Shown: in pieces, positions 51,016 through 59,824 of the stretch
Layout: each line of letters begins with the position of its first letter
How positions within the stretch are numbered: the first letter of the stretch is position 1
From: Pseudomonadota bacterium
GTDB taxonomy: Bacteria > Pseudomonadota > Gammaproteobacteria > Pseudomonadales > Azotimanducaceae
Reading direction: 5' to 3'
NCBI GenBank assembly: GCA_027624035.1
Contig: JAQBUI010000004.1
Span: forward strand, 48,749-112,748
Length of the DNA stretch: 64,000 nt
The notes under the pieces: generated by a model
Database searches by the model: none
What the model was told of the DNA's origin: nothing
The model's input: only the letters and a program-made list of their open reading frames with translations
Position numbers and translations under genes: made by a program

Positions 51016-52140
51016 TTAACGGGCCGGATTAATGAGGTATTTCTCGCCTGTCGCCTGTCGCCCGAACGTGGCGATGGACTCCAGAGTCAGCACCTCTGCC
51101 AGAGAGACCTCCCGGGTATAACTGCTGGCGAAAGTGGTCTTGATCTCGTCGGCGACCTTCTGCCGCAATCGTTGCACCTCCTCGGGCGTGATCCTGCCCA
51201 GAAATGGCGTGAGCAGCCAGCCGCCCATGCCCCAGGACATTCCGAAGTTGCGATTGAAGGTCGTCGGCGATCGATCCAGCCCACCGTAGATATAAACCTG
51301 CTTATGTACCGTTGAACCATAGGCCCCCCGGTCCGTGCTGTAGCGGTTGGCTGCGGCTTCCATCGCGGTGAGAATCTGGCCGGCGAGTTTACCGCCGCCG
51401 GTGGCATCGAAGCCCAGCGTGGCGCGGGTGGCAGTGAGCGCTTCGATCAGTTGCGCCATGAAGTCCGGTTCAGACGAGTTGCAGACGTATTGCGCACCGA
51501 TGCCCTTGAGCAGGTCCACATGCTCCTGACGGCGCACGATGTTGACCAGTTGCACCCCCTCATTGATGCAGAGTTTTTGCAGCATCTGCCCCAGATTGGA
51601 CGCCGCAGCGGTATGCACGAGCGCCGTGTGCCCTTCAAGCCTCATGGTCCCCAACATGCCGAGGACCGTGAGCGGATTGACAAACCAGGAGGCGCCTTCG
51701 GCCGGGGTGGTGCCCTCGTTAAAAACGAGCACCTGATCCGCCCGCACCACACGGTACTTTGAGTACATGCCACCGCCGATCACGCCGACGGTTTTCCCCA
51801 TCATGGCCTGTGCTGCCTTGCCGGACCCGGCGGCAATGACCACACCGGCACCCTCGTTACCACAGGGCAGAGAATTTCCAACACGCGGAGCGACCATGGC
51901 TCGCAGCGCTTCGGGGATGCTGGCCCGGATAACCGGTCGATCTGCTGATCCCGATGCCTCGGCTGTGGACATATCTGCCGGACCAAACAACAGGCCCAGA
52001 TCAGAGGGATTGATGGGTGTCGCCTCAATGCGGACAACCACCTCATTTTCTGCTGGATCAGGGACTTCTGAAGTCTCAAGAGAGAGTTGCAGGTAATAGT
52101 CTTCTGTGACGAGCGAGCGCAGTTGCAGGTTGTCCATCAT
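51016..52140 (-). CDS. Zinc-type alcohol dehydrogenase/quinone oxidoreductase (MDR) family protein
   Basis: A 374-residue medium-chain dehydrogenase. GroES-like N-terminal part (VVVRIEATPINPSDLGLLFG, CGNEGAGVVIAAG) and Rossmann part (HTAAASNLGQMLQKL, GFDATGGGKLAGQIL). The usual zinc ligands are not obvious, so it is more like a quinone/enoyl reductase. The frame opens at a GTG at 52185, but the tandem ATGs at 52140 better match the family N-terminus. It is divergent from the SDR-acyl-CoA dehydrogenase operon, with a repeat copy between them. Confidence 0.85.
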   Translation of the reverse strand: MMDNLQLRSLVTEDYYLQLSLETSEVPDPAENEVVVRIEATPINPSDLGLLFGPADMSTAEASGSADRPVIRASIPEALRAMVAPRVGNSLPCGNEGAGVVIAAGSGKAAQAMMGKTVGVIGGGMYSKYRVVRADQVLVFNEGTTPAEGASWFVNPLTVLGMLGTMRLEGHTALVHTAAASNLGQMLQKLCINEGVQLVNIVRRQEHVDLLKGIGAQYVCNSSEPDFMAQLIEALTATRATLGFDATGGGKLAGQILTAMEAAANRYSTDRGAYGSTVHKQVYIYGGLDRSPTTFNRNFGMSWGMGGWLLTPFLGRITPEEVQRLRQKVADEIKTTFASSYTREVSLAEVLTLESIATFGRQATGEKYLINPAR

Positions 52141-52254
52141 GGATTCCGGTTTCAAAGAGTCAGCCGCGAAAATACTATGATTCACTCAACGGAACCAGCC
52201 CACAGTGGCATCAGCGCTCCCGGCAGACACCAATGCCAACGACAGGCGCTGACC

Positions 52255-52338
52255 TTCACGGAAGTTGCCGCACACTGCGCGTCTGGGAACTTCCTGAACC
52301 AACCAGGGCGTGCCTGGCACGGGCACACAGGGCTACCC
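52255..52338 (+). repeat. Dispersed repeat locus E (one unit)
   Basis: One unit in the 287-base divergent gap: CGGAAGTTGCCG, CTGGGAACTTCC, AACCAGGGCGTGCCTGG, then CACGGGCACACAGGGCTACC. The left stem is present with a mismatch. The unit lies before the tandem 13-base repeats and the SDR operon start. Confidence 0.7.
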
Positions 52339-52349
52339 GGCGTAATGCT

Positions 52350-52387
52350 GACTACAAGTGCAGACTACAAGTGCTGACTACAAGTGC
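52350..52387. promoter_or_regulatory. Three tandem 13-base repeats upstream of a catabolic operon
   Basis: GACTACAAGTGC occurs three times, at 52350, 52363 and 52376, with an exact period of 13 bases. It ends 40 bases before the ATG of the first operon gene, immediately followed by TATATTC, which could be a -10 box. The array may bind a regulator. There is no regulator gene next to it. Confidence 0.5.
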
Positions 52388-52427
52388 TATATTCCCGGTC
52401 CAGGATTCGACACCATTGAGAGGGCCA

Positions 52428-53282
52428 ATGACAGGCAGACTGGAAGGTCAGGTAGCCATCATCACGGGCGGGGCATCGGGTATGGGGCTTGCCACCGTGA
52501 AGCTGTTTCTTGAGGAGGGCGCGCGCGTCATCATCGCCGATATTCAGGATGAACCGGGGGAAAGACTCGCCGCGGAACTGGGGGAATGCGCCCGGTATCA
52601 GCACGTGGACGTCAGCAAGGAGGCCGACGTCGAGGCTGTCGTCGACCGGGCCATGGATGAGTTTGGCCGCCTCGACTGCATGTTCAACAATGCCGGTTTC
52701 GGTGGCGTCGGTGGCGAGCTCGAAACCATGGACCTGACCGATCGATATCGCTTTACCGTGGACGTGCTGTTCACCGGCGTTCTGTCGGGTATCAAGCATG
52801 CGTCCCGGGTCATGAAGACCCAGGAATCAGGCGGTAGCATCATCAATACCGCGTCCGTGGCCGGCCTGCGGGGAGGCTGGGGCCCACATGTATACAGCGC
52901 GATGAAGGCCGCTGTCATTAACCTTTCGAAATCAACCTCTCTCGAATTGGGACCACACAGGATTCGGGTCAATGCCATTTGCCCCGGCTTCATTGCCACG
53001 GCGATCTTCGCTGGCCAGGCAAACATCAGCTGGGACCAGCGAATGCGCTTTATTGAGGAACTGGAGCAGACCCAGACCGTGGCCACACCCATCCAGCGCC
53101 CCGGACGCGGCAAAGATATCGCCGAACTGGCGCTATTTCTGGCAGGGCCGGATTCTACCTTCATCACCGGTCAGGCGATTGCCGTTGACGGGGGTCTGAC
53201 CGCGGGCAACATCCGCAACCCCGGCCCGGAAGGCTGGTCCCGTTTCCAGGAAATCCTCAATCGCGTCCAGAGTGCAACATGA
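52428..53282 (+). CDS. SDR family oxidoreductase (first gene of catabolic operon)
   Basis: A 284-residue classical SDR: TGGASGMG (12-19), NNAG (MFNNAGFGGVGG), Ser in NTASVAGLRGG and YSAMK, then ITGQAIAVDGGLTAG. The Asp in IIADIQDE after the second strand suggests preference for NAD. It starts at the ATG at 52428; the open frame upstream covers repeats. Its TGA overlaps the ATG of the acyl-CoA dehydrogenase gene by 4 bases, so the two are coupled. Likely oxidises a hydroxy intermediate of an acyl-CoA pathway. Confidence 0.9.
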   Translation: MTGRLEGQVAIITGGASGMGLATVKLFLEEGARVIIADIQDEPGERLAAELGECARYQHVDVSKEADVEAVVDRAMDEFGRLDCMFNNAGFGGVGGELETMDLTDRYRFTVDVLFTGVLSGIKHASRVMKTQESGGSIINTASVAGLRGGWGPHVYSAMKAAVINLSKSTSLELGPHRIRVNAICPGFIATAIFAGQANISWDQRMRFIEELEQTQTVATPIQRPGRGKDIAELALFLAGPDSTFITGQAIAVDGGLTAGNIRNPGPEGWSRFQEILNRVQSAT

Positions 53283-54502
53283 GCGCCATTGCAACAGAAC
53301 TGCCTGAAGACGTTCAAATGGCCCGGGACGGCCTGCTTGCCTTCGTGCGACAGGAGGTCATACCCCGACATGATGACCACCGGACACTGTTTGAAGACCC
53401 GCGACGGGTCTACGACGAAAACGGCCGTTTCTCGAGCGAGGTGATCACGCTCATCAATGAGGTCAGAACCGCGTCCGCGCGGGCAGGCTTCTACCACATG
53501 TGCGCGCCCACCAGTCTGGGTGGTGGCGGGCTTGGTCACCTGGCGTACTACGTTGCCTGGGAGGCCCTGTTTCATCAGTGCGGGCCGCAGAACTGGCTCA
53601 TGCTTTACGCCCTCGCGCACTGGGCTTTTGGCCCGAGTCGATTGCTGGAGCAGATCACCCCCGATGCCCGGGAGCGATTCCTGCCAGGCCTCATGGACGG
53701 CAGCCAGTCCATGTGCTTCGGTCTGTCAGAGCCCAATGCCGGATCAGACGCCAGTATGATTGCGACCCGGGCCGTCCCCGATGGCGACGGCTTCCGCATT
53801 TCCGGCAGGAAGATCTGGACCAGCAACGCACCCATCGCCGACTACTGCGTCGTCTTCGCGGTCACGGACCCGACCGGCAAGCCCGGGATCACCGCCTTCA
53901 TGGTGCCGACGGACGCGCCGGGATTTCACATGCAGAGGGTGGTTCGCCTGTTTGGCCACATTGGTGGTGATGAGGCAGAAATCGTACTTGAAGATGTCTA
54001 CGTGGAACCGTGGCAGATCGTTGGCAAGCAGGACAACGGCTTCGCGGCAGCGCTGTATGGCGTGTCACTCGGGAGAATCTATAATTCTGCCCGGTCGGTC
54101 GGCTACGGCCGCTGGGCCCTTGAAATGGCGCTCGACTACTCCGGGACCCGGCGGGCCTTTGGTCAACCGATTTCGGAGTATCAGGGTGTCAGTTTTCCGC
54201 TGGCCGAATCTGCCACCGAGTTGCACGCGGCCCATTTGATGGGGCTGAATGCGGCGACCCTGCTTGACCAGGGCGAGCGCGCCGTCAAGGAGCTTTCCAT
54301 GACCAAAGCTTATTCGGTACAGGTGGGATTCCGGGCGCTGGACCGTGCCATCCAGACCCATGGTGCCATGGGTTTTACCAATGAACTCGGATTGACTGAA
54401 GCTTGGCACTCGCTGCGCATCGTCAACGTGGCAGATGGTACCAACGAGATCCTGAATCGCACGATTGCCCAGCGGCTTTTGAAGGGCGACACGGAACTCT
54501 GA
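53279..54502 (+). CDS. Acyl-CoA dehydrogenase family protein
   Basis: A 407-residue flavoprotein that makes the alpha,beta double bond in acyl-CoAs. Typical blocks are the FAD-binding segment SMCFGLSEPNAGSDASM, the following RISGRKIWTSNAPIADYCVV, the SRRAFG-like block GTRRAFGQPISEYQ and the C-terminal IVNVADGTNEILNRTIAQRL. Coupled to the upstream SDR by ATGA and followed by a CoA-transferase gene 63 bases later. The chain length or ring substrate cannot be read from the sequence. Confidence 0.9.
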   Translation: MSAIATELPEDVQMARDGLLAFVRQEVIPRHDDHRTLFEDPRRVYDENGRFSSEVITLINEVRTASARAGFYHMCAPTSLGGGGLGHLAYYVAWEALFHQCGPQNWLMLYALAHWAFGPSRLLEQITPDARERFLPGLMDGSQSMCFGLSEPNAGSDASMIATRAVPDGDGFRISGRKIWTSNAPIADYCVVFAVTDPTGKPGITAFMVPTDAPGFHMQRVVRLFGHIGGDEAEIVLEDVYVEPWQIVGKQDNGFAAALYGVSLGRIYNSARSVGYGRWALEMALDYSGTRRAFGQPISEYQGVSFPLAESATELHAAHLMGLNAATLLDQGERAVKELSMTKAYSVQVGFRALDRAIQTHGAMGFTNELGLTEAWHSLRIVNVADGTNEILNRTIAQRLLKGDTEL

Positions 54503-54565
54503 CCAGGACCTTAAACTACGGGTCAGTCCCCGCCCCGGAATTGACCAGAATTGATGGAGCAGAAA

Positions 54566-55738
54566 ATGGATTACCCCCTGGCTGACCTCAAGGTATTGGA
54601 CTTCTCCAGGGTACTGGCAGGGCCCTATGCAGGGCGCATGCTCAGCGACCTTGGCGCTGACGTGGTCAAGGTCGAACCGCCGGAAGGGGACGTCACGCGC
54701 TACTGGGGGCACGTCATCGGGGGCCTGCCCGGTTATTACAACCAGCAGAATGCAGGCAAGCGAAACATCTGTGTCGATCTGCGAGCGACCGGTGCAAAAG
54801 ATCTGATTCTCGATCTGGTACGCCATGCTGACATCGTCATCGAGAACTATCGGCCCGACGTGATGGGCCGGCTCGGAATTGACTACCCGGCGCTGTCCAG
54901 TGCCAATCCGCGCCTCATCATGTTGTCCATCTCTGGCTTCGGACCCAATGGCCCGGAATCACGCCGGCCGACTTACGCACCCGTCATTCATGCCGAGGCC
55001 GGCCTGGTGGCCCGCCTCGCCCATCGCAGCGGCCAGCCGCATTCGGATTTCCCCACTTCTCTGGCCGATACCAACGCAGCGTTGCACGGTCTTGTGGGCA
55101 TCCTCGCGGCCCTGCACTACCGGGACCTGAGCGGCCTGGGTCAACACATCGATATCGCAATGATGGATGCGACCATCGGCACCGATGATCAACTTCACTA
55201 TGACCTGGAGGGCTCCCACGACACCGGGCCGTTACCGAACGACATCTGGGAAACACCCATCGGCCCAATTCTGCTGTCAACCGATTTCCGATACCTGTGG
55301 AACTGTCTGACGACCCAGCGGGGCCTCGAAGATCCGTCGGATCCGGACATGCCAAGGCAACAGCGGATCGCGCTGCGCAGAAAGGCAACCGCAAAGTTCA
55401 TGCAGACACTCGCTACCCGCGAGGCGGTGGTCGAACTGATGGATGCCTTCAATATTCCCTGGGGCGATGTTCGCCAGGGCAAAGCGACGCCGGAGCAGAT
55501 CACCCTGCGGCACCGCTCCAGCTTTACCGAAGTGGATGACCGCGCTGGCGGCACGCGCACCGTGACCCAGTCTCCCTATCGATTCAGCAACGCAAAAAGC
55601 GGGGTCCGCGGCCCGGCCCCGCATCAGGGAGAGCACAACGCCGAGGTACTGAAACAGTGGCTGGGTGCCGACCAAAGCCGGATCCACAAGATGCAGGAGG
55701 AAGGCATCCTGCTGACCGATGAAAAACGCGCGAGGTAG
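54566..55738 (+). CDS. CaiB/BaiF (family III) CoA transferase
   Basis: A 390-residue CoA transferase that moves CoA between carboxylic acids. LKVLDFSRVLAGPYAGRMLSDLGADVVKVEPP is the family signature, and the catalytic Asp fits SLADTNAALHGLVGI. The length is normal. The ATG at 54566 has GGAG eight bases upstream; earlier ATG and TTG codons are less likely. With the SDR and acyl-CoA dehydrogenase it forms an activation-plus-beta-oxidation set. Confidence 0.9.
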   Translation: MDYPLADLKVLDFSRVLAGPYAGRMLSDLGADVVKVEPPEGDVTRYWGHVIGGLPGYYNQQNAGKRNICVDLRATGAKDLILDLVRHADIVIENYRPDVMGRLGIDYPALSSANPRLIMLSISGFGPNGPESRRPTYAPVIHAEAGLVARLAHRSGQPHSDFPTSLADTNAALHGLVGILAALHYRDLSGLGQHIDIAMMDATIGTDDQLHYDLEGSHDTGPLPNDIWETPIGPILLSTDFRYLWNCLTTQRGLEDPSDPDMPRQQRIALRRKATAKFMQTLATREAVVELMDAFNIPWGDVRQGKATPEQITLRHRSSFTEVDDRAGGTRTVTQSPYRFSNAKSGVRGPAPHQGEHNAEVLKQWLGADQSRIHKMQEEGILLTDEKRAR

Positions 55739-55806
55739 GGCAGCATGACGCCGTCAAGCTGTGTTACGCTCATGCGCCCCCGGAATTAAGAAAGGACCCA
55801 CGCAGC

Positions 55807-56613
55807 ATGGGAGATCGTCTGAAAGGTAAGGTAGCCGTGATCACCGGCGGAACCAGCGGTATCGGCGAGGCGACCGTAGAACTGTTCGTCAATGAAGGCG
55901 CAAAGGTTGTCTTCTGCGGACGCTCGGAAGAGAAAGGGCAGGCCCTCGCCGATCGGGTCGGCGAGGCAGCGGTGTATGTGAAGGCGGATGTGATGTCTGA
56001 AGCGGATATCAAGCAGACGATTGACACCGCAGTGAGTCAGTTTGGCGGCCTGGACATATTATTCAACAATGCCGGCGGGCCGACCAAAGGGACCATTGAC
56101 GGGGTGACCCCGGAGGATATCAATTACGCCTGGCAGTTGCTGTTCTCCAGCGCGGTGCTTGGCACCAAGCACGCCACCGCCCACCTGAAAGCCAGGGGTG
56201 GCGGTGCGATCATCAATAACTCCAGCATCGCAGCCATCCGTGATAATCAGGGTGACCTGCTTTACTCTGCCGTCAAAGCGGCGCTCACCCACTATTCAAA
56301 GCTCTCAGGGGTTCGTCTCGGTCCCCTCGGCATCAGAGTCAACACCATCTCACCGGGTGCCATCGCCACGCCAATTTTCTGGGGCGGGTCAGCGAGGGCC
56401 AACACCCTTGCCCGGGAAGACAACGAGCGCAAGATGCAGAAGCTGCAGAAAAATCTGGCCAGGGCGACACCACTGCCGACTTCCGGTCTGGCCATCGACA
56501 TCGCCCACGGCGCACTGTTTCTTGCCAGTGACGAGGGTCGCTACGTCAACAGCCATGATCTGGTTATTGACGGCGGGCGCACCAGCCTGTTCAACGAACC
56601 CCCGCCGAGCTAG
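55807..56613 (+). CDS. SDR family oxidoreductase
   Basis: A 268-residue classical SDR with TGGTSGIG (14-21), NNAG (FNNAGGPTKG), the Ser in NNSSIAAIRDN and YSAVK. The C-terminal VNSHDLVIDGGRT is standard. It continues the SDR-acyl-CoA dehydrogenase-CoA transferase operon after a 68-base gap and precedes the rhodanese gene by 4 bases. Confidence 0.89.
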   Translation: MGDRLKGKVAVITGGTSGIGEATVELFVNEGAKVVFCGRSEEKGQALADRVGEAAVYVKADVMSEADIKQTIDTAVSQFGGLDILFNNAGGPTKGTIDGVTPEDINYAWQLLFSSAVLGTKHATAHLKARGGGAIINNSSIAAIRDNQGDLLYSAVKAALTHYSKLSGVRLGPLGIRVNTISPGAIATPIFWGGSARANTLAREDNERKMQKLQKNLARATPLPTSGLAIDIAHGALFLASDEGRYVNSHDLVIDGGRTSLFNEPPPS

Positions 56614-56617
56614 TCCC

Positions 56618-57517
56618 GTGGCCGCGCTCGAAAACCCTGGCTATCTGGTCAGCACGGAATGGCTGCATGATCATCTGAACGATGAAGGCCTTCGCATTCT
56701 GGATGTCACCGCCATGCTGACTTCAGATCTGACCAATCTCGCCAAAGAAAAGTGTTACGACCAGGGGCATATCCCGGGGTCGGTCCTGTTTGACGTCGGC
56801 AGCGGTCAGGGGAAGTTGTCACGCAAGGACGCCGCACTTCCCTGGACCTGGCCCACACCTGACGAATTCGAAACGACCATGGCAGAATTCGGGATCAGCA
56901 ACCATCACCGGGTGGTGATCGTCGCCCGGACCCCCCGTGAAGGGATTGATTCAGGAACCATGTGGTGTACCCGGACATGGTGGACGTTGCATCACTTTGG
57001 CGTGGAATGCGCCATCCTCGAAGGGGGGCTCGAAAAGTGGGAACGTGAGGCCCGACCATTGACCACAGAACCGGCCGGGGGCTTCCCGACCACCCGCTTC
57101 TCCGTGAATCCTGCCTGGCAGCGTGGCTGCGCCAGCAAGCAGGACGTCCTGAAGGCGATAGAGGCCCGGGACACCTGCCTGGTCGATGCATTGCCAGCCA
57201 CCTCCTTCGACGGTACTACTGGCGGCTACGGCCCGAGGAAGGGTCACATTACCGGCGCGATCAATCGGCCCTTCAGAGATCTCATTGATGGCGAGACAGC
57301 GGCATTCAAGACACCGGAAGAGCTGTCGGATACGCTGCAGGACCTGCTGGACGTACCCCGGGTGATGACCTATTGCGGTGGCGCCATCGCGGCCACCGTC
57401 AACGCCTTCGCCCTGCGACTGCTGGGGCATCCGGCCGTCTCCGTCTACGATGGCAGCCTGATGGAATGGGCCAGTGATGACAGCCTTCCGATGACCGACC
57501 CCAGCCAGGAAAGCTAG
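56618..57517 (+). CDS. Rhodanese-type sulfurtransferase, two domains
   Basis: A 299-residue tandem rhodanese (thiosulfate or mercaptopyruvate sulfurtransferase type). The N-terminal domain (LVSTEWLHDHLNDEGLRILD, HIPGSVLFDV) is inactive. The C-terminal domain carries the active-site cysteine in VMTYCGGAIAATVNAFALRL; CGGAIAA differs from the usual CRxGxx loop, so specificity may be altered. It starts with GTG four bases after the SDR stop, without a clear ribosome site, so it depends on coupling. Its place at the end of a catabolic operon is unusual. Confidence 0.86.
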   Translation: MAALENPGYLVSTEWLHDHLNDEGLRILDVTAMLTSDLTNLAKEKCYDQGHIPGSVLFDVGSGQGKLSRKDAALPWTWPTPDEFETTMAEFGISNHHRVVIVARTPREGIDSGTMWCTRTWWTLHHFGVECAILEGGLEKWEREARPLTTEPAGGFPTTRFSVNPAWQRGCASKQDVLKAIEARDTCLVDALPATSFDGTTGGYGPRKGHITGAINRPFRDLIDGETAAFKTPEELSDTLQDLLDVPRVMTYCGGAIAATVNAFALRLLGHPAVSVYDGSLMEWASDDSLPMTDPSQES

Positions 57518-57688
57518 AAAAGCTAGACCTCGCTGCCTGACCGGCAGCGCCCACAACCCGGATTCAACCCCGAACGCGTACGAATTTCTGCAGCGAATGG
57601 CAATCCAGTGGGACCATGCCCCATCGTCCCCCGCCACTGCAGGTCACTTCACTGACGTACAGATCACCCTTTGAATCGGCCCGGATCC

Positions 57689-57862
57689 CATATGGAAGTT
57701 CCGGTCCTACACTGCGCTCGTCTGGGAACACTTCCCGGTACAACCACGGCGTGCCTGACACGGGCACGCTCAAGGCTTTTATGGAAGTTCCGGCCTACAC
57801 TGTGCAAGTCTGGGGTACTTCCCGGTACGACTACGGCGTGCCCGCACGCTCAAGGCTGCTAT
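57689..57862 (+). repeat. Dispersed repeat locus F (two tandem units)
   Basis: The gap 57518-57875 has no gene; it contains the clearest tandem pair. Unit 1 (57689-57780) has ATGGAAGTTCCGGTCCTACA, then GGGAACACTTCCCGGTACAA and GGCGTGCCTGACACGGGCAC. Unit 2 (57780-57862) has ATGGAAGTTCCGGCCTACAC, GGGGTACTTCCCGGTACGAC and GCGTGCCCGCACGC, in which the right loop has shrunk but the stem remains. The ends AAGGCTTTT and AAGGCTGCTATTG are alike. Confidence 0.8.
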
Positions 57863-57875
57863 TGAACCAGCGGGA

Positions 57876-58814
57876 CTAAGTCGTCACCACGCCCTTGATA
57901 TACCCCGACACCTCGCCCTTGACCACGCCTTTCATGAATTCAGGATACTCGGCGATCGGTATCACATGCGTCACCAGCGGTTTCAGGTCAATCACGCCAT
58001 TCTGGATCAGCCGAATCGCGGCGGGGAACGGATCCCTCACCTGGGCCATTGGCGACGAATTGACCACGGTAATGCCCTTGCCGTGCCAGGCCGTGGGGTT
58101 GAAGGTCGCCTCGGTGCCCTTCATCCAGCCGAACAGGTTGATTCGTCCGCCCACCTTGACGATCTCGGTGGACAGGTCCAGCCCCGCCTGAGCGCCGCTG
58201 GTGTCGATGACCACATCCAGGCGACGGGACTGCAGGTCCCGTTTGACGCTGGCAAATTCATCGCTGGTCACGTTGTAGGCTTCTGTCGCGCCCATGTCCA
58301 GGGCCATTTCCAGACGCTTGTCATCCACATCCAGCGCAATGAACTGATCGGCTCCCCAGCCACGCATCCCCTGAACGAACATCAGCCCCATGAAGCCGCA
58401 GCCCACCAGGGCGACCCGTTCGCCCGCCTTGTAGTTGCACAGGTCCATCCCGGTGACCACACAGGAGGCCGGCTCGACCACCCAGTGATGATCCGCCAGA
58501 TTGGAATCGGGGAGCTTGTAAAGACTTCTGAGTGGTGCATTGCGCACCTTCCCGAAACCGCCACCAACCACCCTCTGACCCAGTTCGATCCCCTCGACAC
58601 CCTCGCCGAGTTTGGTGACATAGCCGACTCCCTCGTGTCCTGGCGGCGCCGCTGACGGGCCGTCCGAACCGGTGCGAAACGTCTGGATGTCCCATGAGCA
58701 GATCCCACACGCCGTGTTCTCCACCTGAACCTGCCCGGGGCCAGGGTCACCGATTTCCTGTTCTATGACCTCAGCGCCGCCACCGGGCGTATACCGGATG
58801 TTCTTGAACTTCAT
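57876..58814 (-). CDS. Zinc-type alcohol dehydrogenase-like (MDR) protein
   Basis: A 312-residue medium-chain dehydrogenase, slightly short for the family. CGICSWDIQTF holds a Cys at the catalytic-zinc position, PPGHEGVGYVTKLGEG the His-Glu pair, and VALVGCGFMGLMFVQGMRGWG the Rossmann motif. The structural-zinc four-Cys loop is absent. GGGAGAGCAA precedes the ATG. No near neighbours on the same strand. Substrate unknown. Confidence 0.87.
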   Translation of the reverse strand: MKFKNIRYTPGGGAEVIEQEIGDPGPGQVQVENTACGICSWDIQTFRTGSDGPSAAPPGHEGVGYVTKLGEGVEGIELGQRVVGGGFGKVRNAPLRSLYKLPDSNLADHHWVVEPASCVVTGMDLCNYKAGERVALVGCGFMGLMFVQGMRGWGADQFIALDVDDKRLEMALDMGATEAYNVTSDEFASVKRDLQSRRLDVVIDTSGAQAGLDLSTEIVKVGGRINLFGWMKGTEATFNPTAWHGKGITVVNSSPMAQVRDPFPAAIRLIQNGVIDLKPLVTHVIPIAEYPEFMKGVVKGEVSGYIKGVVTT

Positions 58815-59005
58815 TTGCTCTCCCTTCCATCAGATTCAGATTCGTGAAGGCATCATGCCCAAGTTGGCTCCGGAATTCGAGAACCAGACCTGAAAGTGCA
58901 GAGTCGAAACTTTCGTAAACGTCGCTCTATTGCCCGATATCTGTGCCAGGGGTCCGGAAGCGGGTATTCTGTGCCGATCCAAACGTCACTTGTGGAGCGG
59001 GCGCC

Positions 59006-59824
59006 ATGGACCTGCCACCGATTAACCGGGTTTCAGAATTCAGCGACCTTGGACTTGAACATCGGTTTCGTGCTGAAAATATTGATCGTGCCCGACGGGT
59101 CAACTATCTGACGGCGTTCCCGATCCTCGCCGCGTGCATTCTGTTTATGGCCAATGATATCCAGCAGGGTGGCGTGAGCTGGACCATCATCGCAGCTCGC
59201 ATCCTGCTCGCCATGATCGTCATCGCTTCGGTCTTCGTAACCCGCACGCGTACGCACTGGCAGGAAGTCCATAACATCACCTACCTCATGACGGTGCTGG
59301 TCATGCTCACCGTGGCATGGATTGACTACCGCCGCCCGCCGGATTTCCTGACTCATCTGGGTGTCGACATCATTGTCATCATGGGGGCCTATGCATCGCT
59401 CCCGACGGTACGATCATCGATGATCCTGACGACCCTGTTTACCCTCTATCTGGTCGGTCTACACATTCTGGTAAAGCAGCCAACCTTTCAACTGGACAAC
59501 TACACGGTACCTGCATCGCTACTGCTCGCCAACGTGTTCGGGCTGTCGATGGCGCTGCTATATCAGCGGGTACAGCGCCAGTTTTTTGCCCAATTGCTTG
59601 AGGCCAAGTCCATCAGTGAGGAACTGATCCTGGCAAGGACAGAGGTCCAATCCCTTTCCGCGCTCATCCCCATGTGTTCCGGCTGCAACAAGATCCGGGT
59701 CGAAGACGGCCAATGGACCCATCTGGAGACCTACATGCAGGCGATTTCCGGCTCACAGGTGTCCCATGGGATCTGCCCTGATTGTGAGCGTCGCCTGTAT
59801 GGTGATCTTGGTACAGACCACTAG
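59006..59824 (+). CDS. Membrane protein with C-terminal zinc-ribbon-like tail
   Basis: A 272-residue protein with about six membrane helices in the first 185 residues (YLTAFPILAACILFMANDI, IIAARILLAMIVIASVFV, ITYLMTVLVMLTVAWIDY, VDIIVIMGAYASLPTV, MILTTLFTLYLVGLHILV, TVPASLLLANVFGLSMALLY). A coiled-coil-like helix follows (LLEAKSISEELILARTEVQS), then a cytoplasmic tail with IPMCSGCNKIRVEDGQW...SHGICPDCERR. That Cys-pair tail is known from bacterial sensor and GGDEF-associated proteins (CxxCxKIR...HGICPxC) and may bind metal. Probably a truncated signalling receptor type. The ATG at 59006 has GGAG upstream. Confidence 0.75.
   Translation: MDLPPINRVSEFSDLGLEHRFRAENIDRARRVNYLTAFPILAACILFMANDIQQGGVSWTIIAARILLAMIVIASVFVTRTRTHWQEVHNITYLMTVLVMLTVAWIDYRRPPDFLTHLGVDIIVIMGAYASLPTVRSSMILTTLFTLYLVGLHILVKQPTFQLDNYTVPASLLLANVFGLSMALLYQRVQRQFFAQLLEAKSISEELILARTEVQSLSALIPMCSGCNKIRVEDGQWTHLETYMQAISGSQVSHGICPDCERRLYGDLGTDH

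Noticed and set aside
13264..57862. CRISPR array
   Set aside because: The repeats are dispersed, about 90 bases long and diverged, without regular spacers or cas genes.
57616..57879. 87-codon frame across repeat locus F
   Set aside because: It only translates two repeat units (GVPDTGTLKAF and so on); the same peptide appears wherever the repeat occurs.
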